Notes: generated from the sequence alone by a model not told the origin. DNA of 64,000 nt from Candidatus Magasanikbacteria bacterium RIFOXYC2_FULL_42_28 (GCA_001784435.1 MFQZ01000010.1:166967-230966), one strand, 5' to 3'. Shown: positions 34,162 to 43,386, counted from the first letter of the stretch. Made by a program: numbers and translations.

Positions 34162-35256
34162 ATGGTCATTGGGATAGAAGCCAGCCATGCTGTTAAACTG
34201 CCGCGCACCGGCGTAGAAGAAGCGTGCTGGCAAATGATTGAAAATCTCAAATCAACTCTACCGGCGGACACGCGGGTTATTTTGTATTCACATATTTTAC
34301 CGACCGATCAGTTGAAAGATTTACCGCCGAACTGGAAGTGGAAAATTTTAAATTGGCCGTTGAAAAAATTATGGAGTCAATTACGATTATCTTATGAATT
34401 ATTTAAAAATCCACCTGATATATTTTTCGCGCTCGGACAACTTTTGCCGTTTTTTTTACCAAAAAAAATTAAAGTAGTCACTTTTGTGCATGACAGCGCG
34501 TTTGAGGCCGAACCCGAAGTGTATAGTTTTTTAGGGAAAATTTATTTGAAATTAATGAATCGCCGCATCACGCGCCGAAGCGATAAAATTATCACTTCCA
34601 CCGAATTTAATAAACAAGAATTACAAAAGTATTATGGAGTAGCGTCGGAAAAAACTATCGTCGTCCCGCTCGCGTATGATAAAAATGTTTTTTGTATAGG
34701 CTCGGTAGTAACACTGTCGGTAATTTCTAAACCATATTTTATTTTTCTTGGTCGTTTGGAAGAAAAAAAGAATACTCCACTTTTGGTGCGCGCGTTTAAT
34801 CAAGTCCGGCACGATGGTGTTGATTGCCAATTATTGTTAATCGGCAAGCCCGGCCATGGATTTGAACAAGTTCAATTTGGAATTGAAAATAGTCCATACC
34901 AAAACGACATCATTCGCCCCGGCTATGTTGATACCAAAGATTTGCCCGGCATAATTCGCGGAGCGCGCGCGCTAATTTTACCATCGCGCTACGAAGGTTT
35001 TGGCATGCCAATTTTGGAAGGAATGGCTTGTGGCACGCCGGTAATCGCGAGTGATATTCTGGCTTTACGAGAGGTTGGGGGAGATGCTGTGGCCTATATT
35101 CGCCCTACAGTGCCTGATTTGGCGACGATAATGGCCACGGCGGTGAAAGATTCCATTTGGCGACAAAACCACATCCAGGCCGGTTTAGAACAGGTTAAAA
35201 ATTTCAGTTGGGTCAAAACTTCCGCTAAAATTGGCCAAGTGATTGCCAATATTTGA
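34162..35256 (+). CDS. Family-4 glycosyltransferase
   Basis: 364 aa. GT-B fold: N-terminal GIEASHAVKLPRTGVEEACWQMI, linker, and C-terminal donor domain with YFIFLGRLEEKKN and the E-x7-E motif EGFGMPILEGMACGTPVIAS (about 279). These enzymes transfer an activated sugar to lipid or glycan acceptors. Probably part of surface glycan synthesis with the GT2 gene upstream. No membrane helix. Confidence 0.88.
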   Translation: MVIGIEASHAVKLPRTGVEEACWQMIENLKSTLPADTRVILYSHILPTDQLKDLPPNWKWKILNWPLKKLWSQLRLSYELFKNPPDIFFALGQLLPFFLPKKIKVVTFVHDSAFEAEPEVYSFLGKIYLKLMNRRITRRSDKIITSTEFNKQELQKYYGVASEKTIVVPLAYDKNVFCIGSVVTLSVISKPYFIFLGRLEEKKNTPLLVRAFNQVRHDGVDCQLLLIGKPGHGFEQVQFGIENSPYQNDIIRPGYVDTKDLPGIIRGARALILPSRYEGFGMPILEGMACGTPVIASDILALREVGGDAVAYIRPTVPDLATIMATAVKDSIWRQNHIQAGLEQVKNFSWVKTSAKIGQVIANI

Positions 35257-35282
35257 TATTTTTGTTATACTAACTGGTGTAA

Positions 35283-35396
35283 ATAATGTCCAATTTCCAA
35301 TTTCCAATGTCAAATCAATGTCAAAGCTCAAACGTTAAATTTGATATTTGGATTTTGGATTTGATTTGACATTGGTAATTTGGATTTTGACATTAT
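35283..35396. repeat. Long imperfect palindrome, type A, second copy
   Basis: Arms about 35283-35318 and 35360-35395 (AATGTCAAATCAA vs TTGATTTGACATT), with the core in inverted orientation (TCAAAGCTCAAA, 35321-35332). It extends to near the start of the holB-like gene, which makes a TTG start at 35380 unlikely. Confidence 0.8.
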
Positions 35397-35439
35397 CAAA
35401 ATTATTGATAGCTATTTTGATAATAGCAGACATTACGTT

Positions 35440-36354
35440 ATGTGCAATTTTATTGGTAATACCAAAATTCACCAGTATTTTTCTAAAATTGATGGTAATA
35501 GTCAACTTGGTCATGCTTATGGATTTGCCGGATTAAATCAGGTGGGCAAACTCACTTTGGCAAAAATTGCCGCCGCGAAATTGTTGGGCGTCACAATAGA
35601 AAAATTAGCGAGTAGTCCGGATTTTTATTTTGTGGAACGAGCTGTTGATGAAAAAACCGGTAAATTAAAACAAGACATTTCCGTTGAACAAGCGCGTGAT
35701 GTCAAAGATATTTTGTTGCGCCGGCCGTGGTTAGGCGGATATCAAGTTGTAATAATTGACGAGATTGAACATTTGAATAAGGCCTCGGCCAATTCCTTGT
35801 TAAAATTTTTAGAAGAACCGGCCAGTAAGAGTATTATTTTTATTATTACCGAAGACGAAAGTAAATTATTGCCGACCGTGCGTTCGCGGTGCCAATGGTG
35901 GCGGTTTAATCCGGTGGCGGAAGCGGAAATTGCGACTGGATTGCGTGAGCGCGGTATTGACGCGAGTGTCGCGAGCGAAGTTGCGGTTTTGGCCTCGGGA
36001 CGGCCGGGGCGCGCTTTGGATTTGGCGCAGAGTCCGGAAAAATTAGCGTTAATTAAAGCCGAAGTGGTTCGTTACGAGAATTTGCGAATTGCGCCGGTAC
36101 ACGAACGATTTAAAACCATAGAAAGTTTAGCCGGAGAAAAAAAGGGTGCTACGCGTGGTAAAGATGAGTTAGATGAAATTTTACAAATTTGGACAACGAT
36201 AGAGCGAAAAAAAATGTTGCTCGCGATCGGGGCGTCTCAAAACCAATCTGTTAAAGTAATTGACGGTCTGACCAAATTACGCGAGTATTTAGGGAAGAAT
36301 ATTCATCCGCGTTTAGCGTTAGAAGAATTCTCATTAAATTTACCAATTAATTAA
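35440..36354 (+). CDS. holB: DNA polymerase III delta' subunit-like protein
   Basis: 304 aa from ATG 35440; the 20 codons upstream are repeat-derived. HAYGFAGLNQVGKLTLAKIAA is the AAA+ Walker A region in which the Thr/Ser after GK is Leu, as expected for a non-hydrolysing delta' subunit. VVIIDEIEHLNKASANSLLKFLEEP is the classic delta'/DnaX Walker B region and TVRSRCQWWRF follows. Works in the clamp loader. Family sure; delta' rather than tau/gamma is inferred from the degenerate P-loop. Confidence 0.85.
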   Translation: MCNFIGNTKIHQYFSKIDGNSQLGHAYGFAGLNQVGKLTLAKIAAAKLLGVTIEKLASSPDFYFVERAVDEKTGKLKQDISVEQARDVKDILLRRPWLGGYQVVIIDEIEHLNKASANSLLKFLEEPASKSIIFIITEDESKLLPTVRSRCQWWRFNPVAEAEIATGLRERGIDASVASEVAVLASGRPGRALDLAQSPEKLALIKAEVVRYENLRIAPVHERFKTIESLAGEKKGATRGKDELDEILQIWTTIERKKMLLAIGASQNQSVKVIDGLTKLREYLGKNIHPRLALEEFSLNLPIN

Positions 36355-36359
36355 ATATT

Positions 36360-36473
36360 AAATTCTAAACTCTAAATTCTAAACAAATCCAAAAATTAAA
36401 ATTCAAATACTAAAATTTGAGCTTTGAAAAATTTGAACTTGTTTAGAGTTTAGAAATTAGAGTTTAGAATTTT
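36360..36473. repeat. Long imperfect palindrome, type B
   Basis: AAATTCTAAACTCTAA... (36360-36386) pairs with ...TTAGAGTTTAGAATTT (36439-36473). The centre carries TTTGAGCTTTGA (36416-36427), the same core as type A. Confidence 0.8.
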
Positions 36474-36487
36474 TATAAAATAATTCT

Positions 36488-37561
36488 ATGCGTAAAATAT
36501 TCTATCTATTACCACTCGTAGTTTTAATTCTCACCGGCGCCGGTTGTCTTTCGTTTGGCAGTAGCACCGCCGGACCGATGGGCGTGTTTACGTCCGCTGA
36601 TAAAGGTGAGACCTGGGCCGAGTCCAATGTCTATCCGACGGTGAAAGGCGTCCAAAGTGTCGCTGGCGCTAGAATATTCCGTTTACATACCGACCCGTCC
36701 GATCCCAACGCAATTTATATGGCCACGCGCGGGCAAGGATTGTTTTATTCTTATAATAACGGTGGCTCTTGGCAGACATTTTCCGCTTTGGCCGGTAAAT
36801 TTATTTATGGTTTTACGGTCGCGCCTCAAGATAAATGCGTGATGTACGCGAGCGATGGCCAACATATTTATAAAACCGATGATTGTGGCCGGAAATGGAA
36901 TTTGTCTTACACCGAAGAACGCCCGAGCGAACATGTTACCGCGCTCGCGGTTGATTATGGTAATATCAATATAGTTTACGGTACCTTGATTGGCGGTGAT
37001 TTTATGTTAAGTGAAGATGGCGGTCGCAGTTGGAAGGTGACAGCTCGTTTTGGTTTTGAAACGCAATATATGGTGGCTGATCAATTTCGCCCCAAGCGCG
37101 TGTATGTGGCCACGCAACGCAATGGCCTGCAACGTTCTGATGACGGTGGGCGCACTTTTCAAGATTTAAGCGAAGGCCTTGATAATTTTAGTGATAGTTC
37201 TAACTTTTATCGTTTAGCGTTAAATCCAAAGACCCCGGGTGGTTTGTTTTGGATTTCTAAATATGGCATTTTAGAGTCCAATGACGCGGGCGTAACCTGG
37301 AGCGAGTTGAAATTGTTGACTCCGCCGGGCGGGGTGAATATTTACGCTTTCGCGATTAACCCCGGGAATTTAAATGAGATTTATTATACCGGCACGATTT
37401 TGGGGCAAAAAAATGAGCATGTTCGTTCCACGTTTTATAAAACCACGGACGGCGGTAAAAGTTGGGTGACCAAAAAGTTGCCCACTAATTCTATCCCCGT
37501 GTCGTTATTAATCAGCCCCAATAATGATAAACGGTTGTTCCTTGGGTTTACTAGCTTGTAA
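36488..37561 (+). CDS. BNR-repeat/YCF48-like lipoprotein
   Basis: 357 aa. N-terminal lipoprotein signal with lipobox LTGAGC (Cys at about 20). The mature part has repeated (D)GG(R/K)SW units (NGGSWQ, DCGRKWN, DGGRSWK, DGGRTFQ, DAGVTWS, DGGKSWV), the Asp-box pattern of sialidase-like or YCF48-type beta-propellers. Anchored outside the membrane. Ligand unknown; YCF48-type proteins act in complex assembly in photosynthetic organisms, which does not apply here. Confidence 0.85.
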   Translation: MRKIFYLLPLVVLILTGAGCLSFGSSTAGPMGVFTSADKGETWAESNVYPTVKGVQSVAGARIFRLHTDPSDPNAIYMATRGQGLFYSYNNGGSWQTFSALAGKFIYGFTVAPQDKCVMYASDGQHIYKTDDCGRKWNLSYTEERPSEHVTALAVDYGNINIVYGTLIGGDFMLSEDGGRSWKVTARFGFETQYMVADQFRPKRVYVATQRNGLQRSDDGGRTFQDLSEGLDNFSDSSNFYRLALNPKTPGGLFWISKYGILESNDAGVTWSELKLLTPPGGVNIYAFAINPGNLNEIYYTGTILGQKNEHVRSTFYKTTDGGKSWVTKKLPTNSIPVSLLISPNNDKRLFLGFTSL

Positions 37562-37566
37562 TTTTT

Positions 37567-37612
37567 TGTCATTGCGAGGACCCGCCTCGGGCGGGGACGC
37601 GGCAATCTCTTC
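37567..37612. repeat. TGTCATTGCGAGG-type palindrome
   Basis: TGTCATTGCGAGG, CCCGCC-TCG-GGCGGG core, closing CGGCAATCTC: an intergenic member of the same repeat class that is found in frame in three genes of this window. Confidence 0.7.
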
Positions 37613-37640
37613 AATTATTAAAAAATAAAATAAACACAAT

Positions 37641-38189
37641 ATGAACATCAACGATTTTAAAGAAGATTTTGGTAAGGCCATCGAGTTTTTCAAAACCGAT
37701 ATTGCCGGTCTGCGCACCGGTCGCGCCACGAGTGCGATGGTAGAAAATGTTACCGTGGAGGCCTACGGGATTAGACAGCCACTTAAAGCCGTGGCGTCTA
37801 TTTCTATTATGGATCCAAAGACATTGATGTTAGACCCGTGGGACAAAACTATTTTAGCAGCGGTGGAAAAAGGAATTCGCGATGCCAATATCGGAATTAA
37901 TCCGGTTAATGACGGACGGGGAATTCGCCTGTCTTTGCCGGAATTAACCGTGGAACGTCGCCAAGAATTAATTAAAATTTTACGCGAGCGCACTGAAGGT
38001 GTCCGAATCGCCATTCGTAAAATTCGCGAAGATATCAAAGACATGATTTTGGCCGAGCAGGAAGATAATAATATTGCCGAAGATGAAAAATTCCGTTTGA
38101 TGGACGAGCTGGAAAAAGCGGTGAAGGATTATAATGAAGAGATTAAAGAGATTGCAAATAAAAAGGAGGAGGAAATTAGTACGGTGTAG
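37641..38189 (+). CDS. frr: Ribosome recycling factor
   Basis: 182 aa, normal length. FKTDIAGLRTGRATSAMVENVTVEAYG, the DPKTLMLDPWDKTIL and GRGIRLSLPELTVERRQELIK motifs are diagnostic. RRF acts with EF-G to split ribosomes after termination. It stands alone between a palindrome and glyS. Confidence 0.97.
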   Translation: MNINDFKEDFGKAIEFFKTDIAGLRTGRATSAMVENVTVEAYGIRQPLKAVASISIMDPKTLMLDPWDKTILAAVEKGIRDANIGINPVNDGRGIRLSLPELTVERRQELIKILRERTEGVRIAIRKIREDIKDMILAEQEDNNIAEDEKFRLMDELEKAVKDYNEEIKEIANKKEEEISTV

Positions 38190-38190
38190 T

Positions 38191-38221
38191 TGGTTCATAG
38201 CCAATAGTTCACAGCCAATAG
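38191..38221 (+). repeat. Short tandem repeat before glyS
   Basis: TTCATAGCCAATAG and TTCACAGCCAATAG in tandem, ending at the ATG 38222. Their presence right at the start codon, with no Shine-Dalgarno, leaves M12 (38255) as an alternative glyS start. Confidence 0.5.
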
Positions 38222-39619
38222 ATGAGTGAGCGAATTGGGGAATTTTATAAATTTATGCCAGAAAAAAATGATCTAATGGAAAAAGTAATTTCACTTTGCA
38301 AACGTCGTGGTTTTATTTTCCCCGGTTCGGAAATTTATGGCGGGTTGGCCAATAGTTGGGATTATGGTCCACTCGGCCACCAGTTGAAACAAAATATCAA
38401 AACTTTGTGGTGGAAATTTTTTGTGACCAGTCGCGAGGATATGGTACCAATGGATACGGCTATTATTATGAATCCGCGCGTGTGGGAGGCATCCGGGCAT
38501 TTACAAAATTTTTCGGACGCGCTCGTGGAATGCAAAGTTTGCCACAAACGTTTTCGTGCCGATCATTTACTCGAAGCCAAAGGTATTGTTCCGCGTTACG
38601 CTAAAGAAGAATTGCAGGATTTGGATCAAATTAATTGTCCGGAATGTGCTGGGGATTTAACCGCGCCGAAGAATTTTAATTTGATGTTTAAGACTGCGTT
38701 TGGCATAAATGACGCGACTGCCTTGGATGTTTATTTGCGCCCGGAAACTGCTGGCGGCATGTTTGTAAATTTTAAAAATATCTTAAATGTAACGCGCAAG
38801 CGTTTGCCGTTTGGAATCGCCCAAGTTGGTAAATGTTTTCGTAACGAAATTACGCCCGGGAATTTTATTTTTCGCACGCGTGAATTTGAAATCGGCGAGT
38901 TTGAATATTTTATTAAGCCCGGGGAATGGGAAAAGGTTTTTGAAATGTGGCTCGGCGAAATCAAACGCTGGTGGCAAGACGCGATGAAAATAAATATGGA
39001 TAATTTGGTGTGGCATGAAATTCCGGAGACAGAGCGCGCGCATTATAGCAAGCGCACGGTGGATATTGAATACAAATATCCGTTTGGCGTGAAAGAATTG
39101 CACGGCATTGCCTACCGCACGGATTTTGATTTGAGTCGTCACGAAAAAGTGAGTGGTCAAGATTTACATTATACTGATCCGGAAACTAACGAGAAATTTC
39201 TGCCACACGTGATTGAGCCGACATTTGGTATTGATCGGATGTTACTGGTGGCGCTTTTGGAAGCGTATCATGAAGAAGAAGTTGATAATGAAGTTCGTGT
39301 TGTTATGAAATTTCCGAAATATTTGGCACCGATTCAAGTTGCGGTTTTGCCCTTGTCTAAAAAAGACGAATTATCCGGTCCAGCCAAAGAGTTGGCCGCC
39401 GATTTGCGTAAGAATTTTGTCGTGGATTATGATGAAACCCAATCAATCGGCAAACGCTATCGCCGTCAAGACGAAGTGGGAACGCCGTATTGCGTTACGA
39501 TGGATTTTGATTCTTTGGAAGATAAAAAAGTGACAGTGCGGGATCGTGATACGATGGTGCAAGAGAGAGTTGAAATTGTAGAATTAACAAATTATTTAAA
39601 AGAAAAATTTAATTTTTAA
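38222..39619 (+). CDS. glyS: Glycine--tRNA ligase (alpha2 type)
   Basis: 465 aa. Class II motifs: SLCKRRGFIFPGSEIYGGLANSWDYGPLG near the start, a zinc-binding pair (CKVCH, CPEC), FRNEITPGNFIFRTREFEIGEFEYF (motif 2) and GIDRMLLVALLEAY (motif 3), then the anticodon domain. This is the dimeric type used by archaea, eukaryotes and some bacteria rather than the bacterial alpha2beta2 form. Charges tRNA-Gly. Confidence 0.96.
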   Translation: MSERIGEFYKFMPEKNDLMEKVISLCKRRGFIFPGSEIYGGLANSWDYGPLGHQLKQNIKTLWWKFFVTSREDMVPMDTAIIMNPRVWEASGHLQNFSDALVECKVCHKRFRADHLLEAKGIVPRYAKEELQDLDQINCPECAGDLTAPKNFNLMFKTAFGINDATALDVYLRPETAGGMFVNFKNILNVTRKRLPFGIAQVGKCFRNEITPGNFIFRTREFEIGEFEYFIKPGEWEKVFEMWLGEIKRWWQDAMKINMDNLVWHEIPETERAHYSKRTVDIEYKYPFGVKELHGIAYRTDFDLSRHEKVSGQDLHYTDPETNEKFLPHVIEPTFGIDRMLLVALLEAYHEEEVDNEVRVVMKFPKYLAPIQVAVLPLSKKDELSGPAKELAADLRKNFVVDYDETQSIGKRYRRQDEVGTPYCVTMDFDSLEDKKVTVRDRDTMVQERVEIVELTNYLKEKFNF

Positions 39620-39630
39620 TATTTATAAAT

Positions 39631-39936
39631 ATGCCAGAAGATTTTGTCGCGGAGATGGAAAAAGCGCGTCACGCTGAAGCGCTTAGTGAATATCAGCAGG
39701 TAGTTGCTAGAATAGAATCGGTTTATAAGCGTCCAGTATTACGCATTGGTTTGAATGGTGATTTTACGTTTGCTCCGACTGAAATCGTGGCAGAGATGGA
39801 CGAGGATGCTGAACTAGTTGAAGCGGATAGGGCGCCTTTTGTAGCGGATTTGGCAGCGTTAGTCGCCAAGCATCAATGGATTCCACCAGAATATGAACAT
39901 GCGTCAGTATCTGGTACGTTGTCTGATAAAATTTAA
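39631..39936 (+). CDS. Small hypothetical protein
   Basis: 101 aa, soluble, acidic. No recognised domain; one helical N-terminus (EMEKARHAEALSEYQQVVARIESVY) and a segment with PVLRIGLNGDF. It lies 11 bp after glyS and 6 bp before the M16 protease, so it is probably co-transcribed. Function unknown. Confidence 0.75.
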   Translation: MPEDFVAEMEKARHAEALSEYQQVVARIESVYKRPVLRIGLNGDFTFAPTEIVAEMDEDAELVEADRAPFVADLAALVAKHQWIPPEYEHASVSGTLSDKI

Positions 39937-39942
39937 TTTATT

Positions 39943-41211
39943 ATGCACGAAATAAAAAAACTAAAAAACGGTTTACAATACATTTACATTCCAAACTCCG
40001 GTACGAGCGCCGTGACCGTTTTGCTTTTGTTCCCAATTGGGTCGCGCTATGAAACCCCTAAGACCTCCGGCATTTCGCATTTTTTGGAGCACATGCTTTT
40101 TAAAGGCACCAAAAAGCGTAAAGATTATTTAGCGGTGTCGCGCGAATTAGATGCGGCCGGTGCCGAATACAACGCCTTCACTTCCAAAGATTATACCGGT
40201 TATTATGTAAAAATTGGCGCCGAACTCGCGGACGAGGCGTTTGATATGATTTCGGATATTGCGTTTAATTCCACGATGCCGGCGAAAGAAATTGAGAAAG
40301 AAAAAGGGGTGATTGTGGAAGAATTGCGGATGTATGAAGATAATCCAATGATGGCGGTGGATTTGCTTTTTGACCGCACGATGTTTGCCAATCATCCGCT
40401 CGGTTGGGATATTGGTGGTTCACCCGAAACTGTCCGCAATATGACACGGGAGGAATTATTAAATTATTATCACGATCATTATCATCCGCAGAACGCGGTT
40501 TTGGTGGTATCGGGAAATTTAAGTAAAAAGGATTTTGCCAAACATTTGAAAAAATTTGCGAGTGGCAATAAAAAGAATCTGGCGGAGACCCAATACTTAA
40601 CATATAAACACAAAAGTAATCAGGCACTGGCCGACCGAGTAGCGGTGAAAGAACGAAAAATTGACCAGGCGCAAATTATTTTGGGTTTTCCGGGTTTGGC
40701 GCATGATGACAAACGTGCTTACGTAGCCGCGGTATTGCTAACAATTTTAGGCGGTGGCATGAGTTCGCGGTTGTTTGTGGAAGTGCGTGAAAAGCGTGGG
40801 CTATGTTATATGGTGCGGGCCGGCTCATCGTCTTATCGCGACACGGGTGTGGTATCTGTCCAAGCCGGCTTGGATCCGGCCAGAATGGGTGAGGCAATTA
40901 AAACCATTAAAACTGAATTAAAAAAGATTTCTACCAAACCGGTCAGCAAAAAAGAATTGGCTGATGCCAAAACCAATTTAATCGGACGGATGGAATTGGC
41001 TATGGAAGATTCGTCCACGGTGGCGGAAAAAGCCGCCAAGCAATTTATTTTTGTTAATCACGCCGACACGCCGGCTGAAACCACCGCCAAAATTAAAAAA
41101 GTAACCGCGAGCGAAGTTAGAGCCGTGGCCAAGGTGTTATTTATTGAAAAAGAAATGCGTTTGGCGGTGATTGGCCCGATTACGAAAGAAAAAGTTTTAA
41201 AATTATTGTAA
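39943..41211 (+). CDS. M16 family zinc protease
   Basis: 422 aa. HFLEH (residues 46-50) is the inverted zinc motif HxxEH; the distal Glu fits E126/E127 in VIVEELRMYED. The C-terminal non-catalytic half includes GGGMSSRLFVEVREKRGLCYM, the R/Y pair of M16 proteins. Family members cleave peptides or unfolded substrates. No signal peptide, so probably cytoplasmic. Upstream of tpiA by 6 bp. Confidence 0.93.
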   Translation: MHEIKKLKNGLQYIYIPNSGTSAVTVLLLFPIGSRYETPKTSGISHFLEHMLFKGTKKRKDYLAVSRELDAAGAEYNAFTSKDYTGYYVKIGAELADEAFDMISDIAFNSTMPAKEIEKEKGVIVEELRMYEDNPMMAVDLLFDRTMFANHPLGWDIGGSPETVRNMTREELLNYYHDHYHPQNAVLVVSGNLSKKDFAKHLKKFASGNKKNLAETQYLTYKHKSNQALADRVAVKERKIDQAQIILGFPGLAHDDKRAYVAAVLLTILGGGMSSRLFVEVREKRGLCYMVRAGSSSYRDTGVVSVQAGLDPARMGEAIKTIKTELKKISTKPVSKKELADAKTNLIGRMELAMEDSSTVAEKAAKQFIFVNHADTPAETTAKIKKVTASEVRAVAKVLFIEKEMRLAVIGPITKEKVLKLL

Positions 41212-41217
41212 AATTTT

Positions 41218-41997
41218 ATGTCCACCCATAATAACCAATTTTACTTTTTCGCTAACTGGAAAATGTATTTGGATTTTAACGAAGCCAATATTTTAGCGCA
41301 CGCGATTGCTAGTGAACACAAGCAGTTTTCGGCTAATGTTAAAATGGCAATTTTTCCAAACGCGCTGTCACTTTACACTGCCGGTCAGACGCTAAAAGAC
41401 GTAGGCATTGCCGTGGGCGGACAAAATGTTTTTTGGGAAGATAAAGGGGGATACACCGGTGAAATTTCCGCGACCATGTATCAAGCGGCCGGATGTGATT
41501 ACGCGCTCGTGGGGCATTCGGAGCGTCGCCATCAATTCCACGAAACCAATCACGAAGTGCGACAAAAAATGCAAGCGGTTTTGGAGTCGGGTTTGACTCC
41601 GGTATTGTGCGTGGGGGAGACGCTTAAAGAAAGAGAAGATGGCAAGACCGAAGAAGTTGTCGAAATTCAATTGCGTAGTGCCTTGCAAGATATTGTTTGG
41701 CCGACTGATCGAGAATTAATAATTGCGTATGAGCCGGTGTGGGCGATTAGTAAAGGTGCTGGGGCAAATGAAGCTGGAAAACATTGCGATGACGTTGAGG
41801 CCGAAAGAGTGCATAAAATGATAAGAGAATTTTCTGCGGGTTTAATAAAATTAGACCCAGTAGTTTTGTTTGGTGGTAGTGTTCGACCACCCACTACTGA
41901 TTATTATTTGCGGCAGCTAAATGTAAATGGAATTTTGGTAGGTGCGGCCTCAACCCAATTGGAAAGTTTTATGGGTATTTTATCCAATATTAAATAG
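41218..41997 (+). CDS. tpiA: Triosephosphate isomerase
   Basis: 259 aa. Catalytic residues are all present: N13 and K15 in ANWKMY, H99 in LVGHSERR, E171 in AYEPVWAI, with the loop-6 region following and GGSV phosphate loop near 221. Interconverts DHAP and glyceraldehyde-3-phosphate in glycolysis. Near the M16 and TPR genes without visible functional relation. Confidence 0.97.
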   Translation: MSTHNNQFYFFANWKMYLDFNEANILAHAIASEHKQFSANVKMAIFPNALSLYTAGQTLKDVGIAVGGQNVFWEDKGGYTGEISATMYQAAGCDYALVGHSERRHQFHETNHEVRQKMQAVLESGLTPVLCVGETLKEREDGKTEEVVEIQLRSALQDIVWPTDRELIIAYEPVWAISKGAGANEAGKHCDDVEAERVHKMIREFSAGLIKLDPVVLFGGSVRPPTTDYYLRQLNVNGILVGAASTQLESFMGILSNIK

Positions 41998-41998
41998 T

Positions 41999-42895
41999 AT
42001 GCTAGATTGGATTTTTGGGATTATTATTATTTTGTGCCTCGGTGGAGCCATTTTTATTATTAGTCGGAAATTGCCGGAATTGTCCGCGTTAGATGTTCAC
42101 ACTTTGCCGGAAGAAAAATCCGGTAAAAAGAAAAAAGAAATTATTGGTAAACGGATTGACGCGCGTCGGCAAAAAATTAAAGAAAATTCTAAAAAATATT
42201 TAACGCCGTTTCGGCGCCAGTGGGGACAATGGCAGTTAAAATTTCGGATTTATGTCGGGAAGATTGAGCGGTTGATGTTGCACGAGCAGGCGGCCGGCAA
42301 AAAAACGGAAATAAAAATTATGGATTTGGAGACAGAGGCGCGCCTGAAAAAATTGGTGGATGAAGGCGGGCAATATTTAACGCAAAATAATTTAGAGCGA
42401 GCCGAAGAAAAATTTATTGCCGCCATTAAATTGGACACTCATGCCGCGAGTGCTTACCGCGGTTTGGCCGACACCTACTTTGCCAAAAAATCTTTGGAAG
42501 AGGCGCGCGCCACTTATCAATTTGTTTTGCAATTAGACAAGGAGGACGATAGTGTCATGGTAAAATTGGCGGAAATTGCCGAAAGTCAGGGTGATTTGGA
42601 AGAAGCGATAGAGTATTATCAGCAGGCCGTGGTGATTAATGATTCGCTTTCTCCCCGTTTTGTGCATTTGGCGGAATTGTTGTTGCGCGTGGGCCAACCG
42701 CTCGTGGCTCGCGAGGCGATTGAGGCGGCGGTGGAATTAGAACCCCAAAACCCCAAATATCTTGACTTACTGACAGAAACTGCTATACTATGTCAAGATA
42801 AAACTTTGGCCCTTAAGGTTTATAGCACTTTGTGCTTGGTAAATCCGGAAAACAAAAAATTACCGGATTTAAAACAGCGAATAGATTTATTATAA
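41999..42895 (+). CDS. Membrane-anchored TPR protein
   Basis: 298 aa from ATG 41999, 1 bp after the tpiA stop. N-terminal transmembrane helix (about 2-21), a basic segment (KKKKEIIGKRIDARRQKIKEN) and, from about residue 125, three to five tetratricopeptide repeats (AASAYRGLADTYFAKKSLEEA, DSVMVKLAEIAESQGDLEEAI, and more). TPRs mediate protein-protein contacts. The TPR part is predicted cytoplasmic by the positive-inside rule. Partner unknown. Confidence 0.85.
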   Translation: MLDWIFGIIIILCLGGAIFIISRKLPELSALDVHTLPEEKSGKKKKEIIGKRIDARRQKIKENSKKYLTPFRRQWGQWQLKFRIYVGKIERLMLHEQAAGKKTEIKIMDLETEARLKKLVDEGGQYLTQNNLERAEEKFIAAIKLDTHAASAYRGLADTYFAKKSLEEARATYQFVLQLDKEDDSVMVKLAEIAESQGDLEEAIEYYQQAVVINDSLSPRFVHLAELLLRVGQPLVAREAIEAAVELEPQNPKYLDLLTETAILCQDKTLALKVYSTLCLVNPENKKLPDLKQRIDLL

Positions 42896-42900
42896 CGCTT

Positions 42901-42920
42901 GCCTGGCGTAGCCGTCAGGC
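42901..42920. repeat. GC-rich hairpin before tRNA cluster
   Basis: GCCTGGCGTAGCCGTCAGGC, an 8-bp stem (one G-T pair) with a TAGC loop, followed by GAAGACAGGC. No T-run. Confidence 0.6.
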
Positions 42921-42928
42921 GAAGACAG

Positions 42929-43001
42929 GCCGATGTAGCTCAGTTGGTAGAGCACCTCCATGGTAAGGAGGTGGTCAGCGGTTCAAATCCGCTCATCGGC
43001 T
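42929..43001 (+). tRNA. tRNA-Thr(GGT)
   Basis: Acceptor GCCGATG/CATCGGC, D-arm GCTC...GAGC, anticodon stem CCTCC/GGAGG with loop ATGGTAA (anticodon GGT), T-loop TTCAAAT. CCA not encoded. Confidence 0.96.
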
Positions 43002-43010
43002 CGGAGTATT

Positions 43011-43086
43011 GCCGTCTTAGCTCAGTTGGTAGAGCAACGGTTTTGTAAACCGTAGGTCCAGGGTTCAAATCCCTGAGACGGCTCCA
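43011..43086 (+). tRNA. tRNA-Thr(TGT)
   Basis: Acceptor GCCGTCT/AGACGGC, D-arm GCTC...GAGC, anticodon stem ACGGT/ACCGT with loop TTTGTAA (anticodon TGT), T-loop TTCAAAT, encoded CCA. Nine bases after the Thr(GGT) gene. Confidence 0.96.
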
Positions 43087-43106
43087 GTCGGCATTAGTTC
43101 TTTAAT

Positions 43107-43188
43107 GGGCAGGTACCGAAGCGGTCAAACGGGGTAGACTGTAAATCTACTGGCTCTGCCTTCCAAGGTTCGAATCCTTGCCTGCCCA
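43107..43188 (+). tRNA. tRNA-Tyr(GTA)
   Basis: Acceptor GGGCAGG/CCTGCCC, anticodon stem around loop CTGTAAA (GTA), long variable arm as in bacterial tRNA-Tyr, T-loop TTCGAAT. CCA not encoded. Confidence 0.95.
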
Positions 43189-43219
43189 CATGGTAAATTA
43201 AAAATTAATTTAATATTCT

Positions 43220-43372
43220 ATGTCCCAAGACAATTTGGCAAAATTGCAGTGTTCAACCTGCAAAACCGTCACGCATTTTACCACGCGCAACAAACACATC
43301 AAAGAGCGCTTGGCTCTTTCCAAATTTTGCAAAAAGTGCAAAAAGCATACCGATCACAAAGAAACCAAATAA
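43220..43372 (+). CDS. rpmG: 50S ribosomal protein L33
   Basis: 50 aa, starting MSQDNLAKLQCSTCK and ending in a basic tail. Two Cys pairs (C11-x2-C14 and C37-x2-C40) show the zinc-binding form; TTRNKH is the L33 signature. Start ATG 43220, stop TAA at 43370. Located directly after the tRNA cluster, as often in bacteria (tRNA-rpmG-secE), but secE is not next. Confidence 0.93.
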   Translation: MSQDNLAKLQCSTCKTVTHFTTRNKHIKERLALSKFCKKCKKHTDHKETK

Positions 43373-43386
43373 TAATTTAAAATTAT

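Noticed and set aside
35380..35439. TTG start for the holB-like gene
   Set aside because: Those codons are made of the right arm of the long palindrome; the ATG at 35440 gives a normal delta' N-terminus.
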